From NCBI GenBank assembly GCA_034401795.1, contig CM067373.1:92761624-92825623 (forward strand): a DNA stretch of 64,000 nucleotides, written 5' to 3'. Source of the DNA: Chaetoderma sp. LZ-2023a. Taxonomy: Eukaryota > Mollusca > Caudofoveata > Chaetodermatida > Chaetodermatidae. Position numbers and translations under genes: made by a program. Every line of letters starts with the position of its first letter. Position 1 is the first letter of the stretch. Of this stretch, positions 9,086-20,139 are shown piece by piece. The notes below the pieces were generated by a model. That model was not told where the DNA came from. It searched no databases and saw only the letters and a program-made list of their open reading frames with translations.

Positions 9086-11086
9086 GTGACGTCAGACAGT
9101 CTGGTCCTGGGATGGTTATCCCAGGGTTACATGCCGGAGTGGTGGGACTTTCCACCACAAAATCTGTCTTTGGCACCTGTCTGGACACCCGTACCAAGGG
9201 AGCCAGACAAGTTAGAAGCCGTTCAAAAGGAAGTGTCGGGTTTGCTTCTGAAGGGAGCAATAAAACCAGCAAACCGAAACACTCCAGGCTTCTATTCAAA
9301 CATGTTCCTTGTCCCCAACAGCACAGGGGGATGGAGACCCATACTCAATCTCAGGCCATTAAATTGGTTTATCCATACGCCTCGGTTCCAGATGGAAACG
9401 CCGAGGTCGGTAATGGCGGGATTGAGGAAAGGAATGTGGTGTGTATCGATCGATCTGAAAGATGCATATTTCCACATTCCTATGAATCGGAGTTGGCACA
9501 GGTTTCTGAGATTTGCGTTTCAGAATCAAGTATGGGAGTTTACAGTTCTCCCGTTTGGCCTGTCGACAGCTCCGAGGGTTTTCACAAGAGTGGTCCTTGC
9601 GGTGACAGCGTTTCTCAGAAAAGAGAACGTGGCGCTACACACCTACATAGACGACTGGCTGCTCAAGGCAGACTTGGCAGCCAGGTTGAACGTGGATACT
9701 GCTCTGACTCTGAAGTTACTTTCAGATCTAGGCTGGATAGTCAACGAGGAGAAATCCGAGTTGACGCCCACTCAACATTTCGTTTATTTGGGGATGCGAT
9801 TCGACCTCGAGGAGGGCAGGGTTTACCCGTCAGAGCCCAGAGTGGTGTCTCTGTTAGCCATCCTCAAGAGTTTTCGCGTGGGAAACCACATTCAGGCGAG
9901 GCGGTTTCTTCAGATGCTGGGCATGATGGTCTCCATGGAGCAAGTGATTCCGTTCGCTGCTCTAATGCGAAGACCTATCCAGTTGTATCTGATGTCTCTG
10001 TGGAAACAGAGAACAGAACCCCTGTCAAAACTGGTGCCAGTTTTGGAGCCGATAATATCGCATCTTCTATGGTGGAAACAGCGTCAGAATCTCCTATTAG
10101 GGGTTTCGCTGCACCTACCCCACCCCCAGCTGTCCGTCTACACGGATGCATCGCTGGAAGGGTGGGGTGCCTGCCTGGGAGAACACCAGGTCTCGGGCAC
10201 ATGGACTCTCCCGGAGAGTCAGCTGCATATCAATCTGTTGGAAATGATGGCAGTGGAACTGGCGTTGGAAGAGTTCCTTCCGATGATCAGGGGCAAGGTG
10301 ATATTGATACGGTCGGACAATTCGACAGTAGTATCATATATAAATCACCAAGGCGGGACCAGGTCACCCACTCTGTGTATCAGAGTGTGGCACTTGATTC
10401 AATGGTGCAGGAATTACTCGGTTGTTTTGAAAGCAGCTCATATTCCTGGCCGATTGAACATTCTGGCGGATGCTTTGTCTCGCAGACAGAGAATTCTGCC
10501 AACAGAATGGTCCCTCAACCCTCCGGTTCTGCGACGGATCTTCGAGCATTGGGGCAAACCCAATGTGGACTTGTTCGCCACAAAGGAAAATGCTCAAATC
10601 ATGACATATGTCTCACCGATTCCAGATCCAAATGCCGTCGATACAGACGCTCTGGCGATAAGCTGGAGAGGGATGCACGCTTACGCGTACCCACCCACCA
10701 TTCTTCTACCGAAGGTATTGGTGAAGGTCAGGGAGGAACCGTGTCTGGTCCTGCTAATAGCGCCGTATTGGCCGAGCAGGGCGTGGTTCACGGATCTTCT
10801 AGATCTGCTGGTGGAAAATCCTGTGCAGTTGCCCGAGATTCCGAACATAATCTCCCAGGCCAAGGGACGCTTCCTACACGAGCGTCCCGAAATGTTCAAA
10901 TTGACTGCGTGGATGTTATCAAACAACGTTCCATGTCGGAAGGCCTTTCTCGACAGGCTGCTGATTTCATTGCGGCTGCGAGAAGGAGGTCAACCTTCAA
11001 GTCATATAACAACAAGGTTAACAGATTTGCAGACTGGTGTGAAGAAAAGGGTATTGATACCTTTCAATCCACTATTCAGCAAATAG
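9086..11086 (+). CDS. DIRS A pol: reverse transcriptase, RNase H, methyltransferase-like
   Basis: A 666-codon open frame. RT catalytic motifs are SIDLKDAY (about residue 121) and YIDD (about residue 188). RNase H follows with VYTDAS (about 350), a LLEMMAVELAL glutamate block and RSDNSTVVSYIN. The C-terminal part has PNVDLFAT (about 492), SPIPDPNA and LLIAPYWPSRAWF, the signature of the methyltransferase-like domain of DIRS elements. The start at 9086 is only where the open frame begins with GTG. Copy B carries a further N-terminal VGGRL segment from ATG 27664, and in copy A a 10-base deletion near 9078 puts the matching ATG out of frame. It overlaps the recombinase gene by about 150 bp, as is usual in DIRS. 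The catalytic core looks intact. Confidence 0.88.
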   Translation: MTSDSLVLGWLSQGYMPEWWDFPPQNLSLAPVWTPVPREPDKLEAVQKEVSGLLLKGAIKPANRNTPGFYSNMFLVPNSTGGWRPILNLRPLNWFIHTPRFQMETPRSVMAGLRKGMWCVSIDLKDAYFHIPMNRSWHRFLRFAFQNQVWEFTVLPFGLSTAPRVFTRVVLAVTAFLRKENVALHTYIDDWLLKADLAARLNVDTALTLKLLSDLGWIVNEEKSELTPTQHFVYLGMRFDLEEGRVYPSEPRVVSLLAILKSFRVGNHIQARRFLQMLGMMVSMEQVIPFAALMRRPIQLYLMSLWKQRTEPLSKLVPVLEPIISHLLWWKQRQNLLLGVSLHLPHPQLSVYTDASLEGWGACLGEHQVSGTWTLPESQLHINLLEMMAVELALEEFLPMIRGKVILIRSDNSTVVSYINHQGGTRSPTLCIRVWHLIQWCRNYSVVLKAAHIPGRLNILADALSRRQRILPTEWSLNPPVLRRIFEHWGKPNVDLFATKENAQIMTYVSPIPDPNAVDTDALAISWRGMHAYAYPPTILLPKVLVKVREEPCLVLLIAPYWPSRAWFTDLLDLLVENPVQLPEIPNIISQAKGRFLHERPEMFKLTAWMLSNNVPCRKAFLDRLLISLRLREGGQPSSHITTRLTDLQTGVKKRVLIPFNPLFSK

Positions 11087-11928
11087 CAGACTTTCTCTGT
11101 GAGCTGTTCTTTTCAGGACTAGCTCCTGTCACAGTTACTGGATACAAGTCAGCTTTGGCATCAGTTATCCCATGTCTAGCCAACAGGGATAGTCCAGAGG
11201 TGGCCCAGTTAAATGTGATGTTGAAGGGAATGAGCAATCTCCGCCCGAGACAACCGGTAGTCATTCCAGCCTGGAGTCTATCTTTAGTGCTTAATGTACT
11301 GGCCAAGCACCCTTTCGAACCGTTGCGTTCGGCTAGTCTAAAGCATTTGACTCTAAAGGCGGTCTTTCTATTGGCAGCTTCCTCAGCTAGAAGGCGCAGT
11401 GAGATCCATGCGCTTTCGGCAGAGGGGAACCGATTTATTGTTTCTGGAGAAGGTCTGCGTCTTCTGCCAAGAGCAGAGTTTATGTCAAAGAACCAATCTT
11501 TGAGATATCCTGGCAAACCGATCATTATACCGAAGTTAACTAGGTTTGATCGTGATGCCAGTGTCTGGTGCCCGGTCCGTGCTTTGACTAAGTACAAGAA
11601 ACGGACTGACTCGTTACGGTCGAACGATAGACATCTGTGGATCTGCCATAAATAGCCTTATGGCGCCGCATCCATGGATACTATCTCTCGTTGGGTGGTC
11701 GAATGCATTCAGACTACTCACGAGATGGCGACTGGGCACCAGGTGCAAGGTGTAAGGGCACACGATGTCAGAGGAATAGCCGCCTCGACCGCCCTTTACA
11801 ATGGTGTTCCGTTAGAGGACATCATGGCCGTTGCACAATGGCACTGTGAGTCCTCATTCACGGATTACTATATGAGGGATGTGTCAGACTCAGCCAATCC
11901 ACTCGCCTTTGCTGTTTTGAAACGATAG
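10933..11928 (+). pseudogene. DIRS A tyrosine recombinase (one stop codon)
   Basis: Tyrosine recombinase of the DIRS type, which integrates the circular cDNA. Visible catalytic blocks are SARRRSEIHALS (first Arg), AHDVRGIAAS (His-x-x-Arg) and FTDYYMRD (Tyr nucleophile). The ATG at 10933 is the first in frame; the open frame actually extends far upstream inside pol. An in-frame TAG at 11653-11655 replaces the lysine codon seen in copy B (ICHKK), splitting the protein before the His-x-x-Arg block, so this copy is probably inactive unless the stop is read through. Confidence 0.85.
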
Positions 11929-12435
11929 TTAGTGACCACACTGCTCTTCACCCTTTTTTCACTTTGGTAAGAAAAGAACCTAAAGCAGGCATGGTCAGGC
12001 GAGAGGATGTCAACCAGATTGTGTCACTGATGGCCGAACCGGTGAATGGTTGGAGGCGGTACGTCTGAAGTCCAATTATCATAAGGTAATTCAATAGTGA
12101 GAGTTTTTTGTATTATGTATATGTATCATGTTCATTCATCTTATATATTCATGCTCATTCCCAGGCTAATACATGGAATATGCAGGGAGTAGTTAGCCCT
12201 CTTGGCATATTTGTGTTTTCAGGCGAGGTACATGTTCGTTAGTTCTGTTCTCTCCCTTTTTTTAGGAGGAAAAATGGGGTGGGGGGCCGTGACGCGAATG
12301 TGATTCGGTTCCGTGAACTTGACGGTCCTTTTAGGTCTCCGTTAGTCAAGTTTGAAGTCTAAAATCTTTCTCCAAGGGGCAAAATGAGCAGTTATGGCTT
12401 GCCCCTTCCCACCAGGTTACTGATCAAATCTGGTG
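11929..12435 (+). other. 3' untranslated region of DIRS A
   Basis: Non-coding. It aligns closely with 30527-31033 of copy B, including the GGAAAAATGGGGTGG-type purine tract and a TGGCTTGCCCCTTCCCACCAGG block just before the internal complementary region. Confidence 0.6.
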
Positions 12436-12536
12436 TATATCAGAAGTAACAGAATGGTGAGTATTGATCGAAGGAGAATGAAGGAAATGTCAATTTCCCT
12501 TTCTCCGAGATCTAACAATACTTACCATTCTGTTAC
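12436..12536. repeat. Internal complementary region of DIRS A
   Basis: The first half is the reverse complement of the left end of the element and the second half the reverse complement of its right end, meeting at GATCGAAGGAGAATGAAGG. This is the template by which DIRS1-type elements restore full ends in a circular intermediate. Copies of AATACT(C/T)ACC face each other across it. Confidence 0.9.
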
Positions 12537-12589
12537 GGACCCAGCCTCCCAGCCCCACGGAGGCAAGCCATAGTTTTCTCTTGTTTGGT

Positions 12590-12748
12590 GGCTATGCAAA
12601 CAATATGAGCTCTATGGTAAACGGGTACTCGGCAGTTGGGAGCCGAGTACCCGGTTCCCAGGAGTCGGTAAAGCTTTCTAAGTCTATAATCCTAGAGCCG
12701 CTGTCAAGGCCAGCTGTATATCAGAAGTAACAGAATGGTGAGTATTGT
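12590..12748. repeat. Right inverted terminal repeat of DIRS A
   Basis: Reverse complement of 6082-6240. GGTGAGTATT at 12737-12746 is the conserved subterminal motif and also matches a 5' splice-site consensus on the plus strand. The element extends past the repeat to about 12790. Confidence 0.9.
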
Positions 12749-12790
12749 TAGATCTCGGAGAAAGGGAAATTGACATTTCCTTCATTCTCC

Positions 12791-13367
12791 AAGTTAAGTT
12801 AAGTAGATGTCACAACGCAGGCATAAATGCCTATGTTCTTCTCCTGGTTTGTGTCTGATATTTGTAAAGTTTATTTTAAAATATCATTTAGTAGCTCGGA
12901 ATGTTTTGTCTTTGCATTCCTCTAACTGTTACCCTATCTGTATACATATGCAATTATACATACAAATCCCACCTATATTTAAACAGAGAACGTGTCTAGT
13001 GTATATAATGTACATGCATATAATATATACAGCTATTTCTCTTAAAACTTGAAAAACCTTGATTACATTAAACTCAAATGCCCTTATCACACAAATAAGG
13101 ATTTCCACACTTATGTGTGGATGTCTACATGTGTCAAAGGGCACTTTGATTACAATAATCAACAACAGCAATAATACAGGCTACCTATTAATTTGTCTAT
13201 TAGGACCATCCATAAAAAAGATTTTGTTTTGTGCAAACCGGGTGGGAAAAAAGACCAGTAGGAGGTAGGAAAATAATTTTTTTCCAATTATTAATTTATT
13301 TGATAAAGGTAATAAATATTTGTTTTTCAGATATTTGACTAGATGACCATTACCATTTTTATGCGAG
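12791..13367. other. AT-rich spacer between DIRS A and hAT
   Basis: No gene is seen. The short open frames here are AT-rich and lack motifs. Confidence 0.4.
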
Positions 13368-13448
13368 TATTGGATGCACTTCTGTATTGGATGCACTTCT
13401 GCATTGGATGCACTTCTGTATTGGATGCACTTCTGTATTGGATGCACC
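13368..13448. repeat. 17-bp tandem repeat, about 4.8 copies
   Basis: The unit TATTGGATGCACTTCTG is repeated with one variant (CATTGG). The TTGGATGCACCC word also appears near 22485-22498 without expansion. Confidence 0.85.
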
Positions 13449-14264
13449 CTTAAATTTGGGCCTAAAATGGGCCCAAAAATCCTTTAACCTATGTATTAGA
13501 CGCTGTGAAATTTTGCCACGGATGTAATTTTAACGATAACGAAAACTGGTACCATAAAACGCATAAAAATGAAGAAAAAACAAGTAGGGCTGCGCGGTTT
13601 TGCATATAGCCATATCAGTTACGGTATGACTTCATATCGGTTTTAACCGAATATCGGTTTTATGAGGTGTGATCTGCGTAGTGGATGGGTTGAGTGATAC
13701 CTAATAATTGATATAATCCTGTTAAACCATTCAATAAACTGAAAATTTTGTTGTCATGTATTTTTCAGCACTCGTTGACAGCTAATCGCGAGTGATACGT
13801 GTGCGCATGCGTGCTGTAATATTTTGCTATAGTCCATTTCAGATAATAGGTGTAATAGAGAATACATTGTTTGCATTATATTTGTACCACATCCAATATC
13901 CCTTGTTAAAAAATTCCGACATAACGGGAGTTGCGCAATAACGATTGAGGGCATAATCCACTGAACTATATATATATATATATAAATATATATATTGACT
14001 GGACTGGACTGACTCGAATAGGAGAATATTTGAGAAACAAAATAAAATTTATTTATTTCTCGATGTAAACAGGTATGAATCATTCACAATGCGAAAGAGT
14101 ACACAGCAATTAATTTTCTAATAAAATATATAACATATATGTTGGGTAAGTACTAAAGTTTACATGTAGCACAGGTGACAGTAGCACTGGATAAATCAAC
14201 AACTTTCAGCCAAAAACTGCTTCTACAGTGGGTTGAGAAATGTCTATTTGCAGATCGAGAAGAC

Positions 14265-14332
14265 TATTTTAGAAAATTTACCACTGGAATGGCTGGCTTG
14301 ATAACTGAGCCGGTCATTCCAGTGGTAAATTT
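14265..14332. repeat. Foldback MITE family 1 core
   Basis: AAAATTTACCACTGGAATG is followed within about 25 bases by its inverse CATTCCAGTGGTAAATTTT, forming a long hairpin. The same family recurs at 15905-15995, 21520-21695, 36718-36898 and several times in 53889-55110. Confidence 0.8.
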
Positions 14333-14403
14333 TCCCAGCTATTTCTTCTCTTGATCTGAAAATGGATATTAAATTTACTTGAACAAAGTTACGTGTTACA
14401 GGG

Positions 14404-17076
14404 TTAATAATGGCTCATATTGCATGATAGAAATGACAATTGGTTGACACGATCTGGCTTAAGGCATGCTCTCTTTGGCGTTACTATCTGTCCAGATTTA
14501 CTAAACAAGCGTTCGGATGGGCAACTTGTTGCCGTTACACACAGATATTTCCGAGCCAATTTTGCTAGGTTTGGGAAGCTTTTCTCATGTAGCTTCCACC
14601 AATTTAAGACATTTGAGTCCTCATCAGGCTCAAAACTGCCGAGGTAAGAGTAAATCTCATTCTCGATCGGACTTGACTTGCTTGAGCTCACATCAATGGA
14701 TTTTGCTTTACTAAATAGGCTTGATAGAGTTTTCTTTGTAGGTGTCGTTTGGTCAGGAGTTGTTTTCACAAGATCAATAGGCGAGCCTGTCTGGTCCACA
14801 ATACGTTTCTTTACATCACTAACATCACATTCAGAGAGGTATTTACACTTGAATTTTGGGTCTAGGAAGCTACTCATTGACAGAAGGGCGCTTATACTAT
14901 CACCTTGACTATTATCTCTGTTTTCCATATCACCCTTTATTACATCTTTGATGTGGGAAGTTAGAGAATGTTTGTCCTTCGATGTTTCTAGGATTTCTGT
15001 AGCCAACAACTTTACCAGTGGTTTTAGCACAGAAACACTAACATACTGTTCTTGTGACAGAATGTCTGTAAAGTCACCCACCGTCTCCAAAGCAGCTGAA
15101 ATGGCTTCGAGAACCTGGGTGTCCTGCCAAGATAGAGCAAGATGTGCCGTCTTTTTGTCATTGCTCAGGACGGACGCGACATAGGGCAGGCTCCTGTTCT
15201 ACAATCCCTTTAACCATGGTGAATTTGGAACCCCATCGAGTCTGGCAATCCTATAATAGAAATAAAGATTTATAAGATATTTATAAAGTAAGTGCTCGCA
15301 GCATTGCAGCAGTTAAGTTAAGCAAATGACATTTTGTATATTTTGAAATAAATCTGAATGGCAGGAGCTTCTCCCCCTAAAGGCAGAAACAGCATTCAAT
15401 CCATTTTGTTACATTTAACAATTCTGGGTTCAATGGGTTAGGCGGACACAATCTAGATTTACTCTTGCCAACATAAAGGCGGCCGTGGTAGTGAATACAG
15501 ATATTAGGTCAAACATCTCATCTAACGTTGGTCTATAAATTGATTAAAAAACCATGCCAAATTAGAGGCGCTCAATTAATGAGTACAGTTCACAGGTCTA
15601 CAAACTATTTTCTTAGCATGCTGTTCGGCGGCTCGTCTCATCTAAGACTGGCGAACATAATAATACCATTCAACACTCATATCAGCCAAATACGGCGTTA
15701 GCTGTAGTCTTGAGAAGGGTATATTTTCCAACCAAGCGAAGATTATATTTAAAAATTTACCACTGGAATGACTGGCTCGATAAATTTGCATTGTTTGTGA
15801 GAAAATATAAATATCCTTGAACAAATTTAATGCTTAATCCTTTAGTTAATACCTGCCAAAACTGGCCTCTTTAGTGGTTTAGAGGACTGCCCATTTGCAA
15901 GCCAGGAGAAGGCTATTTTTTGAAAATTTACCACTGGAATGACTGGCCCGATAACAGGGCCAGTCATTCCAGCGGTAAATTTTCAAAAATAATCTCTTGG
16001 CCTGCAAATTGACATTCAAAAAGCAAATATTTAAATTTTCAGGAATTAATTTAGGCACTAAAGGGTTAAAAGAGTGTCATAAATTATCTTACCGTAATCA
16101 GCTGATGCTGTGGAAGTTTCAATGACTCCTGTGCTTCCTTCAACTGGCGTCGCTTTTTCCAGCTCGTCGAGAATGTGGATACAATTGTCCGACAACGTCC
16201 TAATGTATGGGTTATCCTCTGACCAGTGAGTGATTTGTTTATCGCCAGGTGAAGGTTATGTCCAAAACAACTTAAATTACTCCATTCTAAGTCACGCAGT
16301 GCCTTCTTTATATTAGCACCATTGTCCGTTGTCATACTAACAAGTTTGCTCGGGTCTAAACCCCAGTTAGCTAAGCAGTCATTCAAGGTCTCACCAATAT
16401 TATCGGCAGTATGATCATCAGGGAAATAAAGTGTTTCTAGAATTCGGGATTGTAATTCCCAGTCAGCATCTACGAAATGAATGGTTAGTCCCAAATATGG
16501 AACCATTCCCTCTGATGACCAGAGGTCACACGTACATGAGTAATAATCCGCAGTTTTCACATCTGTCAACACACGATCGTGAATTTCATTATATAACTCC
16601 GGAATGGCGGTTTCTGTGAAATATTTACGCCCAGGTAACTGATACCGGCTATCAAACTGAGCGATCATTCCCTTGAAATGACTGTTGTCAATGGTATAAA
16701 TAGGCACCATGGCCCCGGCAATATACTTAGTTACACATTTGGTTAACTGTCGGAAACGGGTGCTTGATTTTTCGTACAACTGCCCTTTCTGTAGTGTCTG
16801 TGTTATCTTAGGCTGCTTTGTCGGCCGATCACTACTTTCACCTGCGCTGTCATCTCATTTACGCTTGGTTGGCTGTAACTGCGAATACGCTAACGGATGG
16901 TGTTTACGAAGGTGAAACGTCAGATTTGACGTATTCCCACCACTAGCTGACACAGTTACACGGCACAATTTGCAAGTTGGTTTCATCTCATCAACTGCTT
17001 TACCATTTTCATCTGACACAAACCCATAGTGAGCCCATATGGGCGATGTCGCTTTCGCCTTTGGAATTAACTCCAT
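14404..17076 (-). pseudogene. hAT transposase (BED finger, RNase H-like, hATC), broken
   Basis: Read leftward from ATG 17076. A BED zinc finger comes first (CKLC, then FHLRKHH), next the RNase H-like catalytic region (SCTCDLWSS, SMTTDNGANIKKAL, SCFGHNLHLAI), and last the hATC dimerisation domain (NVLNWWKLHEKSFPNLAKLA, TSCPSERLFSKSG). An intron is inferred at 15251-16092: donor ACG/GTAAGA and acceptor TTATAG/GATTGC join to give the conserved DCQTRW block. Lesions are a TGA at 16855-16857 just after the finger and a one-base shift near 15195. It would encode a cut-and-paste transposase of the Ac/ZBED type; this copy cannot make the full protein. Confidence 0.88.
15905..15995. repeat. Foldback MITE family 1 inside the hAT intron
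   Basis: TTTGAAAATTTACCACTGG and its inverted copy flank a short loop containing GGCCCGATAACAGGGCC. A single arm of the same family lies at about 15750-15785. Confidence 0.75.
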
Positions 17077-17704
17077 TTTACGGCCTAACCAGTAACGAAA
17101 CACTATCACGAACTTGTACAAAACACTTATAATTGATAAAAGCAATACGTAGTAATCAAGAACAATTTGAAATTGATAACAACTACAAAAATCTTCCATC
17201 TTTTATACTATATAGCCCAAATTAACTCAAGGAGGGTATGGGCTCGCTGTTTACCTAAGTGTGATTATTATTAATCTGTATATAATACGCTGGCTAACTG
17301 ACATTGTTTATACACAATGGACTGTATATCACTGTGTCGGCGTACAATCACTGAACCCACTAAAATGACCATTCATTTCGGCACGGAAAATAATCAATTC
17401 ACCAAGATCAAAGGTCAATAGTTTGCTGACGTCATTACATAAAGAATGTTCAATAATAAAAAGACAAATTATTATTCTCAATTTGATTGGCTAATTTCTG
17501 GCATACGACCGTACGGACCAATATGCAAACGAGACTGGAATTAGCAGAGGGAAGAGCAAGAACACTACTTCTTGCAAATGGCTGATGGAGGAAAATATGT
17601 TTATACATCACAGGCATTTGAAGTTTACCCGCCTATTTCATATTATTAGCATATTGCATATACTACTATATATATAATACACTTTTTATAGTGTATTATA
17701 TATA

Positions 17705-19351
17705 CACCTGTGCAAAAGTTAAGCACCACCCTATTTTTACGCACATGCGAGGGTATATTCATGTGCTATGAAGAAAGCAATAGCATAAACATTTATGTAC
17801 CCATCCATCTTAGTGCAAGAGGTAATAATGCAACTAGAGGAATGCTGATTATGATGGTGGGGAAACACTGTATGTTTTTGTTTGAACTTGAAAACGAGGC
17901 CTGAATATGGTTACGTTGACACAACTGACAACTATTGCCCTACAGTTGACACACGTGGCTAGATTGTCATTAATGGTGTCTGAAAACGAAGTTTAACATC
18001 TGTGCACGAGTTTGAGACTGTCATTATTAATACCGGGTATATCCACCTTGTGCCTGGATGACGGCCTGGACACGACGTCTCATGCTGGTCACCAACCGAC
18101 CGATACGCCATTGTGGTATTCGTTGCCATTCAAGATGGAGTGCGTCTGTTAATTCCTGTAGGTTCTGCACAGGAGGATCCCTCCTTCTCACCATGTTTCC
18201 CAGATATGCTCAATAGGGTTCATGTCAGGGCTCCTTGCTGGCCATGGTAGGGTTTCTATGGCATTCTGGCGGAGGTATTCATGCACAGTTCTAGCACGAT
18301 GTGGTCGGGCGTTGTCATCCATGAATATAGGGTGGGTTCCAGGTGCATGATTTACAAAATGAGGGACCACAACTCTATCCAGTATGGAATCTTGATATCT
18401 TTGTCCATTTAGTGTTCCAGGTACAGTCAACAGATCCAGCTTACAATCAAATGAGATGCACCCCCATATCATAACGGAACCTCCACCAAATGGAACTTCT
18501 TCCATGATGTTACGTTGGTCGTACGCCGTGCGTCTGGACCTCCATACACGAGTTCGACCATCTGTGGCATGAAGCAGGAACCGACTTTCATCGGACCAGT
18601 GTACCCGTCTCCAGGATCTCATGTTCCAGTGTCTTCTTTCGTTGCACCACCTCAGACGCTCCTCTTTGTGGTGTGCAGTGAGGAGAGGACATCTGACAGG
18701 TCTCCTAGCTTTCATGCCAGCAGCATACAGTCTCCTTTTGATGGTAGACATTGACACTCTATTGCGCGTTTCCCATTGCTGGCTGAGCACTCTGCTGTTG
18801 GTGAATGGAGATCTCCTAACAAGGCGTACTAGGGCTCGATCATCACGGGCAGTAGTCTTCTTCGGTCTTCCAGATCTAGGCCTGTCCTTCACCTCGTTAG
18901 TTTGCCCATGTTTTGCAACCAAACGACTGATTACAGTATGGTTAATGTTCAGCTGTCTGCCAATCTCTCTGCATGACATACCAGTGGTATGCATGCCTAT
19001 GATTTGCCATTTCACACGATCACTTAACCTTCATCTTGCCATAGCGCTTCACAATCAAGAGCTAATTCTCTCTGTACAAATAAACCACGGTCATGAACAC
19101 AAAATTCCTAATCTTGTCGCCTAAATCTGTATGTAATGTTCTACACCTCAAACTGGACTTTTACATAACTGAACACGTGTGCTGTTTCCCGCCACGCACG
19201 GACATCAAGCGGCGTGAAGTCATGCATGCATGTGCATTTCGTACTTGGAATTATGTCAGCTAACGCGGGGACAAAAAGTATGGCATCCTAGTTGTACCAT
19301 CATGTTTCTACGTTCTATTGTTTTTGCTGGTGCTTAACTTTTGCACAGGTG
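17705..19351 (-). mobile_element. Tc1/mariner transposon
   Basis: Terminal inverted repeats CACCTGTGCAAAAGTTAAGC and its inverse are flanked by TA on each side, the Tc1 target duplication. The transposase lies inside on the minus strand. The insertion is at the AT-rich centre of the palindromic MITE. Confidence 0.9.
18027..19042 (-). pseudogene. Tc1 transposase with two lesions
   Basis: DD34E transposase. An N-terminal paired-like DNA-binding region is present (GMSCREIGRQLNI), with a PRSGRPKKT linker. Catalytic blocks are WSDESRF (first Asp), FMDDNARPH (second Asp) and SPDMNPIEHIWE (Glu), and GGGSVMIWG is present. Reading from ATG 19042, codon 4 is a TGA stop. Near 18189 a one-base shift separates the catalytic part from the conserved C-terminal tail, which otherwise runs in frame to a stop at 18027. 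The core between 18188 and 19015 is open. The copy is recently dead. Confidence 0.88.
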
Positions 19352-19575
19352 TATATATAGATATATAGTAGTATATGAAATATGCTAATAATATGAAATA
19401 GGCGGGTAAACTTCAAATGCCTGTGTATACATTGGTTAGTATTTGTACGAAAAAAATGAAAATTTTGTCATATTCGTTTTGACGATATTTATTTCTCATA
19501 TGCGGTTTTAGACCGTCAGTGTATGATATCGGTTTTTAATATGGTATTGGTATATCGCGCAGCCCTAATAACAAG

Positions 19576-20139
19576 TACCTTTCTGGAATATCTTCATAGC
19601 GGGAATGTCATCCATATCATGATCCAATTATGCATTATTGTTTTGAAAAGAGATATTTACTGGAATCACAATTTTTATTCAACTTTCTTTACAAACTGAC
19701 ATTTTGTTTTCCTAATATTGCCAAATCTCACGAAATCTCGCGAGACCAGATGTTTTCAACTGGCCGACTAGTGAACAATGCTCTATCATCACCGCCTCTC
19801 CTCATGCAATTGTTTTGGAGTCAAGGCTTGTCGGAACACGATCGTCAGCTGTCCAGAGAGGGTGTGGTGGGTGGTGGATTATCGGTAATCCGCGAAGCCA
19901 GTACATGAGGTGTTATTATTTTATTATTACTTTAGTATCAGTAGAGTATTAATATACACGATGGTTACAACTGTCCAGCGGGGTGGGGATGGTGATTGGA
20001 TTACTGGTGAGTGGGTTTAATTAGCGGTACCATTTGATATGAAGCCTTTACTCCTCTATTAATAGCTTGAAATTAAATCATCGAGCAATGGACTGGGCCT
20101 ATATATACTGGGAAATTTTGTATTATACATTGCAATCAT
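19576..20139. other. Spacer between hAT and pogo/Tigger transposase
   Basis: No gene is recognised. It probably includes the 5' part of the pogo-like element; I could not identify terminal inverted repeats. Confidence 0.35.

Larger units (their letters stand above)
6068..12790 (+). mobile_element. DIRS retrotransposon copy A
   Basis: A complete DIRS1-type layout is visible: left inverted terminal repeat, gag, pol (RT, RNase H, methyltransferase-like), an overlapping tyrosine recombinase, an internal complementary region and a right inverted terminal repeat. There are no LTRs and no target duplication, as expected for an element that integrates a circle by recombinase. Ends were set from the internal complementary region, whose reverse complement joins the right end (...CATTTCCTTC-ATTCTCC) to the left end (ATTCTCC-TTCGATC...); the shared ATTCTCC makes each end uncertain by up to 7 bases. 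Copy B is close to identical. Copy A has a gag deletion and frameshift and a recombinase stop but an intact pol body. Confidence 0.92.
17609..19425. mobile_element. Palindromic MITE split by a Tc1 insertion
   Basis: The left arm (17609-17700) beginning CACAGGCATTTGAAG and the right arm (19353-19425) ending CTTCAAATGCCTGTG are inverse copies for about 70 bp. Both sides carry the 7-bp duplication tatacat (17602-17608 and 19426-19432). Without the Tc1 the element would be about 170 bp. Confidence 0.75.
13585..19567 (-). mobile_element. hAT DNA transposon carrying nested insertions
   Basis: The ends are TAGGGCTGCGCGG on the left and its inverse CGCGCAGCCCTA on the right. They are flanked by an 8-bp target duplication with one mismatch (aaaacaag 13577-13584; ataacaag 19568-19575), the hallmark of hAT insertion. 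The minus-strand transposase gene lies inside. A MITE at 17609-19425, itself holding a Tc1 element, inserted between the transposase start and the right terminus. Confidence 0.88.

Noticed and set aside
9058..11655. Very long alternative frame through DIRS A pol (865 codons)
   Set aside because: Only its 3' end, the recombinase, matches a family. The first 600 codons are the shadow of pol in another frame and have low-complexity residue use.
13368..13448. CRISPR-like array
   Set aside because: The 17-bp units are directly tandem without spacers, and the genome is eukaryotic.
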